A DNA stretch of 38,727 nt from Rhodospirillaceae bacterium (GCA_027490975.1 JAIXXA010000213.1:1-38727); one strand, 5' to 3'; counted from the stretch's first letter, positions 1 through 8,305 are shown. Notes: generated by a model not told the origin, from the letters alone. Numbers and translations are program-made.

Positions 1-1
1 A

Positions 2-244
2 AACAGCGTGGGCCCACCCGCCGCGACTTCGGTACCGGCGCCAACGCCTGCACGCGCCGCAAACCAGCCCGCACCGGCGGCGCGAACCGCCGCGCAAACG
101 GTACCGCCGGGTCGCGAACCGGCCGGCGGCTGGCCCGCAAGCGCCGGCGCGATCGCGCCGACGCTTACCGTGCCGTCGATGGCCCCCGCCCCTGCCCCGG
201 TGCCTGCCCCAGTGCCTGCCCAGGCGCCTGCACCAGCAAATTGA
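2..244 (+). CDS. possible 3' end of a Pro/Ala-rich protein running in from outside the window
   Basis: A plus-strand frame is open from the window edge to a TGA at 242-244 and encodes a Pro/Ala-rich segment. It would be the tail of a gene starting before the window and would overlap the end of the minus-strand AsmA-like gene by about 80 bases. Low-complexity GC-rich DNA often leaves such frames open by chance, and no domain is recognisable. If it is not coding, bases 1-164 hold nothing else I can identify. Confidence 0.2.
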   Translation, partial: NSVGPPAATSVPAPTPARAANQPAPAARTAAQTVPPGREPAGGWPASAGAIAPTLTVPSMAPAPAPVPAPVPAQAPAPAN

Positions 245-2273
245 CGCGCGGCCGGTCGGCGGTCCCGGCCAAGCCCACCACGGCGCGCGGCGCGTTTGCG
301 GCGGCGCTTAGACCGAACGCCAGATCGACTCGCCAGTTGGCGATGTCGAAATCGCCGACGAGATCGCCCGCGAGATCGCGTGTCCCGCCGCGCAAGGCAA
401 GGCGCGTATCGGTCGTGCGCGCCACACCTTTGGCGACGTTCCAGCTGCCGGCAAGATTGCGAAAATCGCTGCGCCCGCCGCGCGCGAGCAAGCGCCCGAG
501 TTCGAGCAGATCGGGCGCGCGCCCGCCGCTGGCCAGCCGGTCGGCGATGCCGGAAAACTCGATACCCTCGATCGAGCCCGTGGGCGCCGACATGCGGACC
601 TGACCGACGAGACCCGCCGCCATTTCAGCCGCATCGCGCCCGGCCGTCGCAAGCCGCCCCGACAGACTCAAAGGCCCGCGCAGCGTTTGCGGGTTGCCGA
701 ACAACGCGGCAAGGCGCGCAAGCTCGCCGTCGGCAAGGGCGAACTCGAGCGCGAGTTCGGGGCGCGCGCCGCCGGCAAGGCGCATCGCCGCCTCGAACCG
801 CCCGCCCCAAAAGCCGCCGACGAGCCGCGTGACCGACAGCCCGTCGGCCGCAAAGGTCGCGGCAAGCTGGGCGTCGGCCAGGCTGAACGCGTCGAACACC
901 AGCGTGCGCGCGGTCAAGGCAAGATCGAACCGGCTGCTGCCGACAAGATCGAACTGCAGCGGCGTACGCGCCCAGCCGCCCGGACCCGCTGGGGGCGGTT
1001 GCGCGGCGGCCGCGGCACGCGCGGTTTGGCTGCGCGTCATCAGCGGGCCGCGCTCGGGCGGGGCTGCCGCAGCGCGCGCAAAAAACGGCCCGAGATCGAT
1101 GCGGTCGCCGGCCAATTGCGCGCTCAAACGGCCGTCGCGGAACGCGAGCGCGCCGGTGGCGCGCTGGCCCGCCAGCGACAATTCGAGCGGTGCCAATGTC
1201 GCATTGTATTGGTTCGGGTCGACCGCAAGACGGCCGCGCATCGACAAGGCGCCCAGATGCCGCTCCACGCCGAGGCCGAGGCCGCGCAAGAACCGCGTCG
1301 CGTCTTGGGCCTGCAGATCGAGCTGGCCGTCGCGCACGCGCAATTGCGCACCGGCAAAAGCGCGCACCGCAAACTCGTCGATCGCAAGCGTGTCGCCGTT
1401 GCGGGCTGCCGCCAGCACCAGCCCTTCGGCCTCCCCGCCCGTCCAGCCAAGCCGCGCAATGCGGATGCGCAGATCGAGATCGCCCGTCGGCAAGGCGGCC
1501 GCAAGAGCCGCAAGCCCGGCCATATCGGTGTCGCCGACCCGCAGATCGAGGGCGATGCGCCCGCCTTCCCGCTGCATGGCGCCGGTTGCCGCGATCGGGC
1601 CGCCGCCAAGTTCGAAAGCGGCGACGTCGAGCAAGGTCGTACTCGCGCGCAGCGCGCCTGCAACCGTGCCGAGGGCTGCGAAGGGCCCTTCGAAGCGCGC
1701 TTCGAGGATGTTTTCGCGCGGATCGTAGATGCCCGCGAGCGTCAGCGGTGCTAGACCCGCGAGCGCAAGTTCGAGCGCGACATTCGGCGCCTGCCAAGCA
1801 ACGGCGCCGCTTGCCGCGAGATCGCCCCATTGCACGGCCACCTTGCCGCCCGTGCCCGCGACCGTGACCGCGCGCTCGGCGAGCATGCCCTCGAGGCGCC
1901 AAGCATCGCCCGACAGCGCGCGCTCGAACGCAACGCCGTCGCCTGCAAAGCGCAGGCGTTCGGCGTCGGCCGAAACCCGCCCGGCACGGCCGAAGATTTC
2001 GGCCGTCGCCGCAAGGTCGGTGCCGGTCGCCGCTACGTCGCCAAGCCAGCCGACCGTGCCGATCTCGATGCGCGAAATGCGCAGCGTGCCCGGCCAGCCA
2101 TACGCGTAGGCGACCGGCCCCGCGACGCGGGCAGGCTGGCCCACGGCCGCTCCCAGCCGTTGGGCGAGCAGGTCCGCTTCGCGGGCAGGATCCGGCAACA
2201 GCCACGCAACCGCGGCACCGGCAAGGGCCGCAAGCCCCGCAAGTCCAAGACCCGCCTTTTGGATGCGATTCAT
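165..2273 (-). CDS. AsmA family protein
   Basis: The protein has 702 residues with one N-terminal hydrophobic segment (about residues 5-24, rich in Ala/Gly/Leu). A long body follows with recurring short beta-type patterns such as LDLRV, GAMQREGG, FGLSAAA and PRVNLLV. This is the layout of AsmA/DUF3971-type proteins: membrane-anchored periplasmic proteins related to lipid-bridge proteins that affect outer-membrane lipid homeostasis. The C-terminal third (NWRVDLAFGL onward) looks like the AsmA C-terminal region. I chose the ATG at 2273 because GGAAGG sits nine bases upstream of it. The ATG at 2282 is in frame, but the same SD would directly abut it. A Gly/Gln/Pro repeat tail closes the protein. 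The family call is by overall character; exact function is unknown. Confidence 0.75.
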   Translation of the reverse strand: MNRIQKAGLGLAGLAALAGAAVAWLLPDPAREADLLAQRLGAAVGQPARVAGPVAYAYGWPGTLRISRIEIGTVGWLGDVAATGTDLAATAEIFGRAGRVSADAERLRFAGDGVAFERALSGDAWRLEGMLAERAVTVAGTGGKVAVQWGDLAASGAVAWQAPNVALELALAGLAPLTLAGIYDPRENILEARFEGPFAALGTVAGALRASTTLLDVAAFELGGGPIAATGAMQREGGRIALDLRVGDTDMAGLAALAAALPTGDLDLRIRIARLGWTGGEAEGLVLAAARNGDTLAIDEFAVRAFAGAQLRVRDGQLDLQAQDATRFLRGLGLGVERHLGALSMRGRLAVDPNQYNATLAPLELSLAGQRATGALAFRDGRLSAQLAGDRIDLGPFFARAAAAPPERGPLMTRSQTARAAAAAQPPPAGPGGWARTPLQFDLVGSSRFDLALTARTLVFDAFSLADAQLAATFAADGLSVTRLVGGFWGGRFEAAMRLAGGARPELALEFALADGELARLAALFGNPQTLRGPLSLSGRLATAGRDAAEMAAGLVGQVRMSAPTGSIEGIEFSGIADRLASGGRAPDLLELGRLLARGGRSDFRNLAGSWNVAKGVARTTDTRLALRGGTRDLAGDLVGDFDIANWRVDLAFGLSAAANAPRAVVGLAGTADRPRVNLLVQAPGQALGQAPGQGRGPSTAR
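191..238. repeat. four imperfect 12-bp tandem repeats in the AsmA-like gene tail
   Basis: Four head-to-tail 12-mers of the form CCTGCCCCRGTG lie at 191-202, 203-214, 215-226 and 227-238. The last two copies have diverged. Read on the minus strand they encode the Gln/Gly/Pro-rich C-terminal tail of the AsmA-like protein (GQAPGQALGQAPGQG). The unit is a multiple of three, so copy-number change would lengthen or shorten the tail without a frameshift. Confidence 0.7.
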
Positions 2274-2417
2274 GGCGCGCATCCTTCCCGATTTCGGCCC
2301 ATGCCGCCACTCTCGAAACGGATTGGGAAAAGAGGCCGGGGAAAGGGGCTGGCAATCGCCGCCGCCGCCGTGCTATCGAGCGGAACAATCTACAAAAAAT
2401 GAAAGTAAAGATCCGCG

Positions 2418-3071
2418 ATGTTCAACGAAATTTTCGCGTCGATTACGCCCGACGCCCTGGTCGCCCTGGGCACCGTCATCATGATCGATCTGGTGCTGGC
2501 GGGCGACAATGCGGTCGTGATCGGCATGGCAGCCGCGGGCCTGCCGGCCGAGCAGCGCAACAAAGTGCTGCTGATCGGCATCGTGGCCGCAACGCTGCTG
2601 CGCATCGCCTTTGCGAGCGTGACCACGCAGCTTTTGGGAATCGTCGGCCTGCTGTTTGCGGGCGGCGTGCTGCTGCTGTGGGTGTCGTGGAAACTGTGGC
2701 GCGAGATCCGCGAGCAGGGCCGCCACGAGGCGGAAGAAGGCGAGCGCGTGCTCGAAGGCCAGGAACCCGAGGCCGGCACGCCGCGCAAGACGCTGCGCCA
2801 AGCCGTGATCCAGATCATCGTCGCCGACGTGTCGATGTCGCTCGACAACGTGCTGGCCGTGGCCGGCGCTTCGCGCGACCATCCTTATGTGCTGATCTTC
2901 GGGTTGGCGATTTCCGTGGTGCTGATGGGGGCCGCCGCCGTCGCCATCGCCAATCTGCTGCAGAAGCACAAATGGATCGCCTATGTCGGATTTGCGCTGA
3001 TCCTCTATGTGGCGCTGCAGATGATGTGGGACGGCGCGCACGAGATCCATCAGGCGATCGCGTCGCTGTAG
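2418..3071 (+). CDS. TerC/YjbE-family integral membrane protein (copy 1)
   Basis: The 217-residue protein has about seven hydrophobic segments and the two signature acidic membrane motifs of the TerC family: DLVLAGDN (D24, D30, N31) and a pseudo-repeat, DVSMSLDN (D137, D143). A charged loop (about 96-125, rich in Glu/Arg) separates the halves. TerC proteins are linked to metal-ion export, including manganese, and to tellurite resistance; here the substrate is inferred only. The ribosome site is weak (AAAG). I looked for a yybP-ykoY manganese riboswitch in the 144-base gap upstream and saw none. The start ATG is supported by homology-like N-terminal length. It is followed after 45 bases by a paralogue. 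Confidence 0.85.
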   Translation: MFNEIFASITPDALVALGTVIMIDLVLAGDNAVVIGMAAAGLPAEQRNKVLLIGIVAATLLRIAFASVTTQLLGIVGLLFAGGVLLLWVSWKLWREIREQGRHEAEEGERVLEGQEPEAGTPRKTLRQAVIQIIVADVSMSLDNVLAVAGASRDHPYVLIFGLAISVVLMGAAAVAIANLLQKHKWIAYVGFALILYVALQMMWDGAHEIHQAIASL

Positions 3072-3116
3072 CGGGAGCCTTTACGTCCTGACAGGTCTGT
3101 TCCGGGGGGAACGCGA

Positions 3117-3773
3117 ATGGGTGGGGAGACTGTACTGTTCGGCTTCACGGCGGCGCAATTCGCGCTGCTGGGCGAAGTGATCATGATCAATTTCGTGCTG
3201 TCCGGCGACAATGCGGTCGTCGTCGGCATGGCGGCGGCCGGCTTGCCGCCGGCCCAGCGCGCGCGCGCCATGTGGTTCGGCATCGGGGCTGCGACAGTGC
3301 TGCGCATCGTCTTTGCGGTCGTGGCCGTGAGCCTCTTGCAGATTCCGGGGCTGCTGTTCGCGGGCGGCCTCTTGCTGTTCTGGGTCGGCTGGGGGCTGTG
3401 GAAGGAAATCGCCGAGAGCGCCAAGGAAGAAGCCGAAGACGCCGCCGCCGATGCGGCCGGCGCACCGCACGCCGCGCACGTGCCGAACAAAACCTTCGCC
3501 GCCGCCCTGTGGCAGATCCTGATCGCCGACGTGTCGATGTCGCTCGACAATGTGCTGGCCGTCGCCGGTGCGGCGCACGCCGATCCCGTCATTCTGGTGA
3601 TCGGGCTTGTCGTTTCGGTCGGCCTGATGGGCCTTGCGGCAACCGCGATCGCGGCTCTGCTCGAGCGCTATCGCTGGATCGCCTATGTGGGGCTGGCGCT
3701 GATCCTGTTCGTCGCCGCCGAAATGTGCTGGAAGGGCGCGCACGACGTGCTCGCCCTCGTGGGGCTCGCCTAG
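3117..3773 (+). CDS. TerC/YjbE-family integral membrane protein (copy 2)
   Basis: The 218-residue protein is a paralogue of the gene just upstream, with the same motif order: NFVLSGDN near residue 25-32 and DVSMSLDN near residue 140. Shared blocks include VVGMAAAGLP, LLFAGG, DNVLAVAGA and WIAYVG. The central loop differs, being rich in Ala/Glu/Asp and containing a short His-containing stretch (APHAAHVP) that copy 1 lacks. A purine-rich GGGGGGA lies seven bases before the ATG, a much stronger ribosome site than that of copy 1. The 45-base spacing suggests co-transcription. Its TAG stop lies in a small inverted repeat shared with the convergent gene's stop. Confidence 0.85.
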   Translation: MGGETVLFGFTAAQFALLGEVIMINFVLSGDNAVVVGMAAAGLPPAQRARAMWFGIGAATVLRIVFAVVAVSLLQIPGLLFAGGLLLFWVGWGLWKEIAESAKEEAEDAAADAAGAPHAAHVPNKTFAAALWQILIADVSMSLDNVLAVAGAAHADPVILVIGLVVSVGLMGLAATAIAALLERYRWIAYVGLALILFVAAEMCWKGAHDVLALVGLA

Positions 3774-3786
3774 GCGAAAAACCTAG
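3770..3786. other. inverted repeat holding both convergent stop codons
   Basis: CTAGG (3770-3774) and CCTAG (3782-3786) flank a seven-base loop, CGAAAAA. The TAG of the plus-strand TerC gene (3771-3773) and the TAG of the minus-strand hydratase gene (3783-3785) both fall inside the arms. The nine-base gap between genes leaves no room for a separate terminator. At 5 bp the stem is too short to be a convincing terminator. Confidence 0.4.
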
Positions 3787-4574
3787 ACGAACTTGACCTC
3801 GACCGTGCCGAACGGCCCGAAATCGGCCGCGATCTTTTCGCCCTCTTTGGCGCGATAGAAACCCGTGCAGGTCCCGGTCGAGACGATCTCGCCGGCCTGC
3901 AAGCCTTCGGGCGTCGGCGGATTGTTGGCAAGCCACCGCAAAGCTTCGAGCGGATGGCCGAGCACGTCGGCCCCCGTGCCGCGCCCGACGATGCGCCGGC
4001 CCGCGCGCATCGTGACCGGGATCGCGGCCAAATCGCGGCGCCGCCAGTTTTTGGCGGGTGCGCCGATCACAAGGGCGCCGTTGGCGCCGAGATCGGCGAC
4101 AATTTCGGGCAAGGTCACGCGGCCCCAATCGGCGTAACGACTGTCGATGATTTCGATCACCGGATAGAGGTCTTCGACGGCCGCCAACACCTCGGCGCGG
4201 CTGTAGGGCTTCTTGCGCGGCTTGAGGGGTTTGGCGAGTGCGAACGCAAATTCGCCCTCGATGCCGCGCATCGGATAGCTCTGGCTCGGAATGGCCGTCC
4301 CGCCTGCAAAGCAGCGCGGGGCCAGCACGCGGCCCGCAAATGGGCCTTCGGCGCGCAGGATGGCGCGGGCCGCCGCACTCGTGCAGCCGATCTTCCAGCC
4401 CGCCGGATCGATGGCCAGTTCGGCCACGAGTTTGGCCTGCACCGCGTACGCCTCGCCCATGTCGCGCGGGCGGCAGGCCTCGGGCAGTTCGGGCAGCGTC
4501 ATGCCGATCGAATAGGATTGCAGCAGCTGGTCGGCCGCCTCGGCGATCTGCGCTGCGGACAGCTTCTTGGCCAT
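3783..4574 (-). CDS. 2-keto-4-pentenoate hydratase / fumarylacetoacetate hydrolase-superfamily enzyme
   Basis: The 263-residue protein matches the MhpD/HpcG branch in length (about 260-270). The likely metal ligands are visible: E106 and E108 in GIEGEFAFAL, and E141 in EIIDSRYADW. A later block, DLGANGALVIGAP, and C-terminal GxxGxVEV-like residues are also typical. Family members add water to 2-hydroxypenta-2,4-dienoates in meta-cleavage pathways or decarboxylate related oxo acids, acting in the cytoplasm. Its ATG overlaps the upstream TRAP permease stop by one base (TGATG), so it is translationally coupled to the transporter. This suggests it works on the imported compound or a product of it. 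The real substrate is unknown. Confidence 0.85.
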   Translation of the reverse strand: MAKKLSAAQIAEAADQLLQSYSIGMTLPELPEACRPRDMGEAYAVQAKLVAELAIDPAGWKIGCTSAAARAILRAEGPFAGRVLAPRCFAGGTAIPSQSYPMRGIEGEFAFALAKPLKPRKKPYSRAEVLAAVEDLYPVIEIIDSRYADWGRVTLPEIVADLGANGALVIGAPAKNWRRRDLAAIPVTMRAGRRIVGRGTGADVLGHPLEALRWLANNPPTPEGLQAGEIVSTGTCTGFYRAKEGEKIAADFGPFGTVEVKFV

Positions 4575-6316
4575 CAGTTGTTCCCGTACAGAAACTCCGG
4601 CAGCCACAAGGTGAGGCCTGGCCAGATATACATGAGCACCATGCACAGGATCACAATGAGCATGTAGGGCATCATGCCCGCGAAGATCTGGTTGATCGTC
4701 ACGTGCGCAGGGGCCACGCCCTTCAGATAGAAGGCCGACATCGCGACCGGCGGCGACAGGAAGGCCGCCTGCAGATTGACGAACACCAAAACGCCCCACA
4801 GGATCGGGTCGATGCCGAAATGCTTGAGCATCGGCAGGAAAATCGGCACGAAAATCACGATGATTTCCGTCCATTCGAGCGGCCAGCCCAGGATGAAGAT
4901 GATCGCCTGCGACAGCAGCATGAACTGGAACGGCGTCATGTCGAGCGCGAGCACCCAGCTTTCGAGCAGCGCCTGGCCGCCCAGAATGGCGAACACGCCC
5001 GAGAAGATCGCCGACCCCACGAACAGCCAGCACACCATCGCGGTGGTCTTGGCCGTGAGGAACACCGCTTCTTTCGTGCGCTTCATGTCGAGCGTGCCCG
5101 CATAGAGGGCGAGCAGGAAGGCCCCCGCCGCCCCCACGGCCGCCGATTCGGTCGCCGTCGTGATGCCGAACAGGATCACGACCAGCACGATCGCCGTCAG
5201 CAGCCCCAGCGGCATGATCGAGGTCGTGAGCAGGCGCACCACTTCGAGCCGCTCGGCCGTCATGCGCAGATAGTAGCGCGCCATCACGAACGCCATGACC
5301 GCCGTGATGATCCAGAACCACATCTGGAAGCCTTCGGGCGGCCCGCGCTCGACGACTTCCTCTTCGATCGGGTCGCCAAGCTGCTCGAGAACGCCCGAAT
5401 AGTCGACGAGCGCGTCGGCCTGCTGGTGGACCATCACGTACCACCAGACGAGCGCGAGCGTGCCGCCGACGAGCAGGATCGGCACCAGCGCGAAGCCCGC
5501 ATATTGCAGCAGCAAGCCCGCCCCCACCCGGCCCTTTTCGGTCGCGATCGCCTTCGCCTTGGCGGGGGCAAACAACGCGCCGACGAGCGTGCGCGGCATG
5601 TTGCGCGAATAGGCGTCGCTGAGACGGTCGAGCCACGCCGGGACCGGAACTTTGCGCTGCTCGGGCGGCAAAGGCGGGGCGATCTTCGGATTCAGCAGCG
5701 CCCAGCCGACGATGTAGACGAGGTAGAGGAACGCCAGGAAAAAGCCCGGGAACATCGCGGCCGCATAGAGCTTAACGACCGACTGGCCGGCCACGGCCGC
5801 GTAGACGATGATCATGACCGAGGGCGGAATGAGAATGCCGAGCGTGCCGCCGGCGGTGATCACGCCCGAGGCGAGCTTCACGTCGTAGCCTGCGCGCAGC
5901 ATCGGGTTGAAGGCGATCACGCCCATCAGCACGACGACCGCACCCACGAGGCCGCTCGCGATGCCCCAGAAGGTGCACACGATCAGCGTGGCGACCGCAA
6001 GGGCGGCCGGCACGTTGCGGAACGCGAGCTGCACCGAATAGAACATGCGGTCGACGAGCGCGCCGCGCTCCATCACGTAGCCCATCAGCACGAAGAGCGG
6101 GATCGAGATCAGCACGTCGTTGGTCATCGCCCCGTAGGTGCGCTGAACCATCAGATCGAAGACCAGATTGTCGGTCCACGCCTGGCCCGATTTGAAATAG
6201 GCGATGAAGCCGAAAAGAATGCCGAGCCCCATCAGGGTGAAAGCGGTGGGGAACCCCATCATGATCACGACCACGATGAGGACGAGCATCAACAGCCCGA
6301 GTGCGGGATCGCTCAT
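4574..6316 (-). CDS. dctM: TRAP transporter large permease (DctM family), over-long
   Basis: This integral membrane protein is the ion-coupled translocation subunit of a TRAP importer. Family hallmarks include the N-terminal GFPTAFTLMG block, ISIPLFVLMGYVMERG, GGTLGILIPPSVMIIVYA near residue 170 and GITTATESAAVGAAGAF near residue 370. At 580 residues it is about 150 longer than usual. The extra material lies roughly at residues 220-365: a hydrophilic stretch, a membrane segment (GFALVPILLVGGTLALVWWYVM), an acidic patch (DPIEEEVVERG) and another hydrophobic segment. It follows the small permease gene after six bases and overlaps the hydratase start by one base. The symbol is the family name and does not imply C4-dicarboxylate specificity. 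Confidence 0.93.
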   Translation of the reverse strand: MSDPALGLLMLVLIVVVIMMGFPTAFTLMGLGILFGFIAYFKSGQAWTDNLVFDLMVQRTYGAMTNDVLISIPLFVLMGYVMERGALVDRMFYSVQLAFRNVPAALAVATLIVCTFWGIASGLVGAVVVLMGVIAFNPMLRAGYDVKLASGVITAGGTLGILIPPSVMIIVYAAVAGQSVVKLYAAAMFPGFFLAFLYLVYIVGWALLNPKIAPPLPPEQRKVPVPAWLDRLSDAYSRNMPRTLVGALFAPAKAKAIATEKGRVGAGLLLQYAGFALVPILLVGGTLALVWWYVMVHQQADALVDYSGVLEQLGDPIEEEVVERGPPEGFQMWFWIITAVMAFVMARYYLRMTAERLEVVRLLTTSIMPLGLLTAIVLVVILFGITTATESAAVGAAGAFLLALYAGTLDMKRTKEAVFLTAKTTAMVCWLFVGSAIFSGVFAILGGQALLESWVLALDMTPFQFMLLSQAIIFILGWPLEWTEIIVIFVPIFLPMLKHFGIDPILWGVLVFVNLQAAFLSPPVAMSAFYLKGVAPAHVTINQIFAGMMPYMLIVILCMVLMYIWPGLTLWLPEFLYGNN

Positions 6317-6322
6317 GCTATT

Positions 6323-6985
6323 TCAGGACTCCCCGCTGCGGCCGCGCTGGCGGGCGGCTTCGTCGATGTCGTGGACATTGGCCAGAACCTGGCTGCGCGC
6401 TTCGGCGTCGACATGCTCGCTGCCCTCGAGCTGTTCGGCAATGACGTCGGTCTCCGACACGTCCTTGAGGCGTGCCGGCCATTCGCCGGTCTTCAGGCAC
6501 ACGATGCAGCGCACGATCTCGGCCAAGCCCTGCAGCATCACGAGCGCGCCCGCGACCGGGATCACGGTCTTGAAATGGTAGATGGGCGGTCCGTCGGCGG
6601 TGACGCTCGAATGCTCGGCAATGCGCCAGCTGTCGGCCGCGTAGGACGAGCCCGCATAGACGAGCGCCGCAATGCCCGGCAGGAAAAACACGCCGTAGAG
6701 CACGATGTCGAACGCGGCCTGCGTGCGCGGACGCATCGAGCTGTAGAGGAAATCGCCGCGCACATGCGCGTTCTGCGCCAGCGTGTAGGCGCCGCACAGC
6801 ATGAAGGTGGTGCCGTAGAGCATGTTGGTGGCGTCGAAGATCCAGGCCGTCGGCGCGTTGAGAATGTAGCGTTTGAAGACTTCGGCGCACACGAGCAGCA
6901 TCAACCCGACGACGAGCCAGGCGGCCGCCTTGCCGACCCAGGTGCTGATGCCGTCGATCGCGAACAGAAACTTTTGGATCGTCAT
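6323..6985 (-). CDS. dctQ: TRAP transporter small permease (DctQ family)
   Basis: The 220-residue protein has four hydrophobic segments (about 17-38, 50-68, 93-113 and 140-162), the usual DctQ topology. The motif AEVFKRYILNAPTAWIFD matches the typical VxxRYxxxxPxxWxxE pattern. It partners the large permease downstream. A hydrophilic C-terminal tail of about 50 residues (acidic, then Arg-rich) is longer than in the smallest family members. The gene lies 83 bases after the binding-protein gene, with a strong hairpin in that gap, and six bases before dctM. Confidence 0.9.
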   Translation of the reverse strand: MTIQKFLFAIDGISTWVGKAAAWLVVGLMLLVCAEVFKRYILNAPTAWIFDATNMLYGTTFMLCGAYTLAQNAHVRGDFLYSSMRPRTQAAFDIVLYGVFFLPGIAALVYAGSSYAADSWRIAEHSSVTADGPPIYHFKTVIPVAGALVMLQGLAEIVRCIVCLKTGEWPARLKDVSETDVIAEQLEGSEHVDAEARSQVLANVHDIDEAARQRGRSGES

Positions 6986-7015
6986 CGCCTGTCTTTCTGC
7001 ATCCGTCCGAACAAG

Positions 7016-7046
7016 ACGCCCGCCGACAGCACTTGTCGGCGGGCGT
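7016..7046 (-). terminator. strong hairpin between binding-protein and permease genes
   Basis: A perfect 13-bp inverted repeat (ACGCCCGCCGACA at 7016-7028, its complement at 7034-7046) encloses a five-base loop. It lies 23 bases past the binding-protein stop and 30 bases before dctQ. On the minus strand the stem is followed by CTTGTT, only a weak U-tract, so partial termination or 3'-end stabilisation is more likely than full termination. Such elements are known to raise the binding protein:permease ratio in transport operons. Confidence 0.65.
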
Positions 7047-7068
7047 TTGTCGGTTTACCCCGTTCGGA

Positions 7069-8208
7069 CTAGGCGCGGCGATGCACGCCGCGCGCGCCGA
7101 AATAATGGTCGTAGGCCATGCGGCGGCCGACGACCGTGTCCTGCTCCCACTTCGTCGCACGACGCGCGAAGGCGATCTGCGATTCGAGGATTTCCTTGAA
7201 CAGCGGGTTTTCGGCCGATTTCTTGGCCACGACCTCGTCGTAGACCTCGAGCTGGCGCTTCAGAACCGCATCGGGCGTGCGGAAGAAGCGCACGCGGTCC
7301 TTGGTCTGCAGCTCGGCATAGTCGGTCGAATAGCGGTCGACCGCCTTCCACGACATGTCCGACGACGCCGCTTCGACCGCGTTGTCGATGATCGCCTTCA
7401 TCTTGTCGGGCAACGCATCGTAGCGCGCCTTGTTGAACATGATCTCGAACTGCTCGGCGTTCTGGTGGTAGCTCTGCAGCATGCAGATCTTCGAGACGTC
7501 GGCAAAGCCGAGCACGCGGTCGGACGAAGCGTTGTTGAACTCGGCTGCGTCGAGCAGGCCGCGATCCATCGCCGAGACGATTTCGCCGCCCGGCAGCGCG
7601 TTGACGGCGACGCCCAGGGCGGTGAACACGTCGATCGAGATGCCGACCGTGCGGTATTTGAGGCCCTGCAGATCTTCGATTTTCGTGATCGGCTTCTTGA
7701 ACCAGCCGAGCGGCTGGGTCGGCATCGGCCCGTAGGGGTACGAGACGACGTTGGCGCCGATCGAGGCGTAGAGCTTGGCCAGCAATTCCTTGCCGCCGCC
7801 GTATTTGTGCCACGACAGCAGCATGTTGGCGTCCATCGCGAAGCCGGGGCCCGAGCCCCACAGGGCGAGCGCCGTCTGCTTGCCGTAATGGTAGACGAGC
7901 ACGCCGTGGCCGCCGTCGAGCGTGCCGCGCGAGACCGCGTCGAGCAGGCCGAAAGCCGGCACGACCGCACCCGCAGGCAGCACTTCGATGCGCAGATCGC
8001 CGCCGGTCATGTCGTTGACCTTCTTGGCGAAGTCGTTGGCATATTCGTGGAAGATGTCGCGCGCGGGCCAGGTGCTCTGCCAGCGCATCGTGATCGGGCC
8101 TTGCGCCTTCACCACGCTGGGGGCGGCCACAGTTGCGGCGGCAGCGGTCGCGAGCGAGGCGGCGAGGAACCGGCGCCGATCGGGCGCCGCTTTGGCGGTC
8201 TTGGTCAT
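7069..8208 (-). CDS. dctP: TRAP transporter substrate-binding protein (DctP/TakP-like), Tat-exported
   Basis: The 379-residue periplasmic solute receptor begins with a twin-arginine signal: DRRRFLAAS, then an Ala-rich hydrophobic stretch ending near VVKAQ. Mature-protein motifs fit the TRAP receptor fold: GLKYRTVGISIDVFTALG with its arginine, then LPGGEIVSAMDRGLLDAAEFNN near residue 200. The region resembles the TakP/TTHA0766 branch, which binds 2-oxo acids or 2-hydroxy acids, but this is pattern resemblance, not proof. AGGGAG lies about nine bases before the ATG. It is the promoter-proximal gene of the TRAP operon and diverges from the dioxygenase gene across 170 bases. Confidence 0.9.
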   Translation of the reverse strand: MTKTAKAAPDRRRFLAASLATAAAATVAAPSVVKAQGPITMRWQSTWPARDIFHEYANDFAKKVNDMTGGDLRIEVLPAGAVVPAFGLLDAVSRGTLDGGHGVLVYHYGKQTALALWGSGPGFAMDANMLLSWHKYGGGKELLAKLYASIGANVVSYPYGPMPTQPLGWFKKPITKIEDLQGLKYRTVGISIDVFTALGVAVNALPGGEIVSAMDRGLLDAAEFNNASSDRVLGFADVSKICMLQSYHQNAEQFEIMFNKARYDALPDKMKAIIDNAVEAASSDMSWKAVDRYSTDYAELQTKDRVRFFRTPDAVLKRQLEVYDEVVAKKSAENPLFKEILESQIAFARRATKWEQDTVVGRRMAYDHYFGARGVHRRA

Positions 8209-8305
8209 TGGGCTTGCTCCCTATTGGTTGTTTGGTCGAACAGGGGGTGGAAGGATTTTTTGTTCCCTCTCTTGATCGAGGCAGAACTTTGCTATCGAAT
8301 CATTG

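Noticed and set aside
2283..2417. yybP-ykoY manganese riboswitch upstream of the TerC genes
   Set aside because: The family is often controlled by this riboswitch, so I looked for its conserved core. I found no matching motif or the expected paired stems in the 144-base gap.
4238..7072. Plus-strand open frame of 944 codons opposite the TRAP genes
   Set aside because: It is antisense to the well-supported TRAP permease genes, is extremely His/Arg/Asp-rich, and has no domain or plausible start. It is the mirror of GC-rich codon use.
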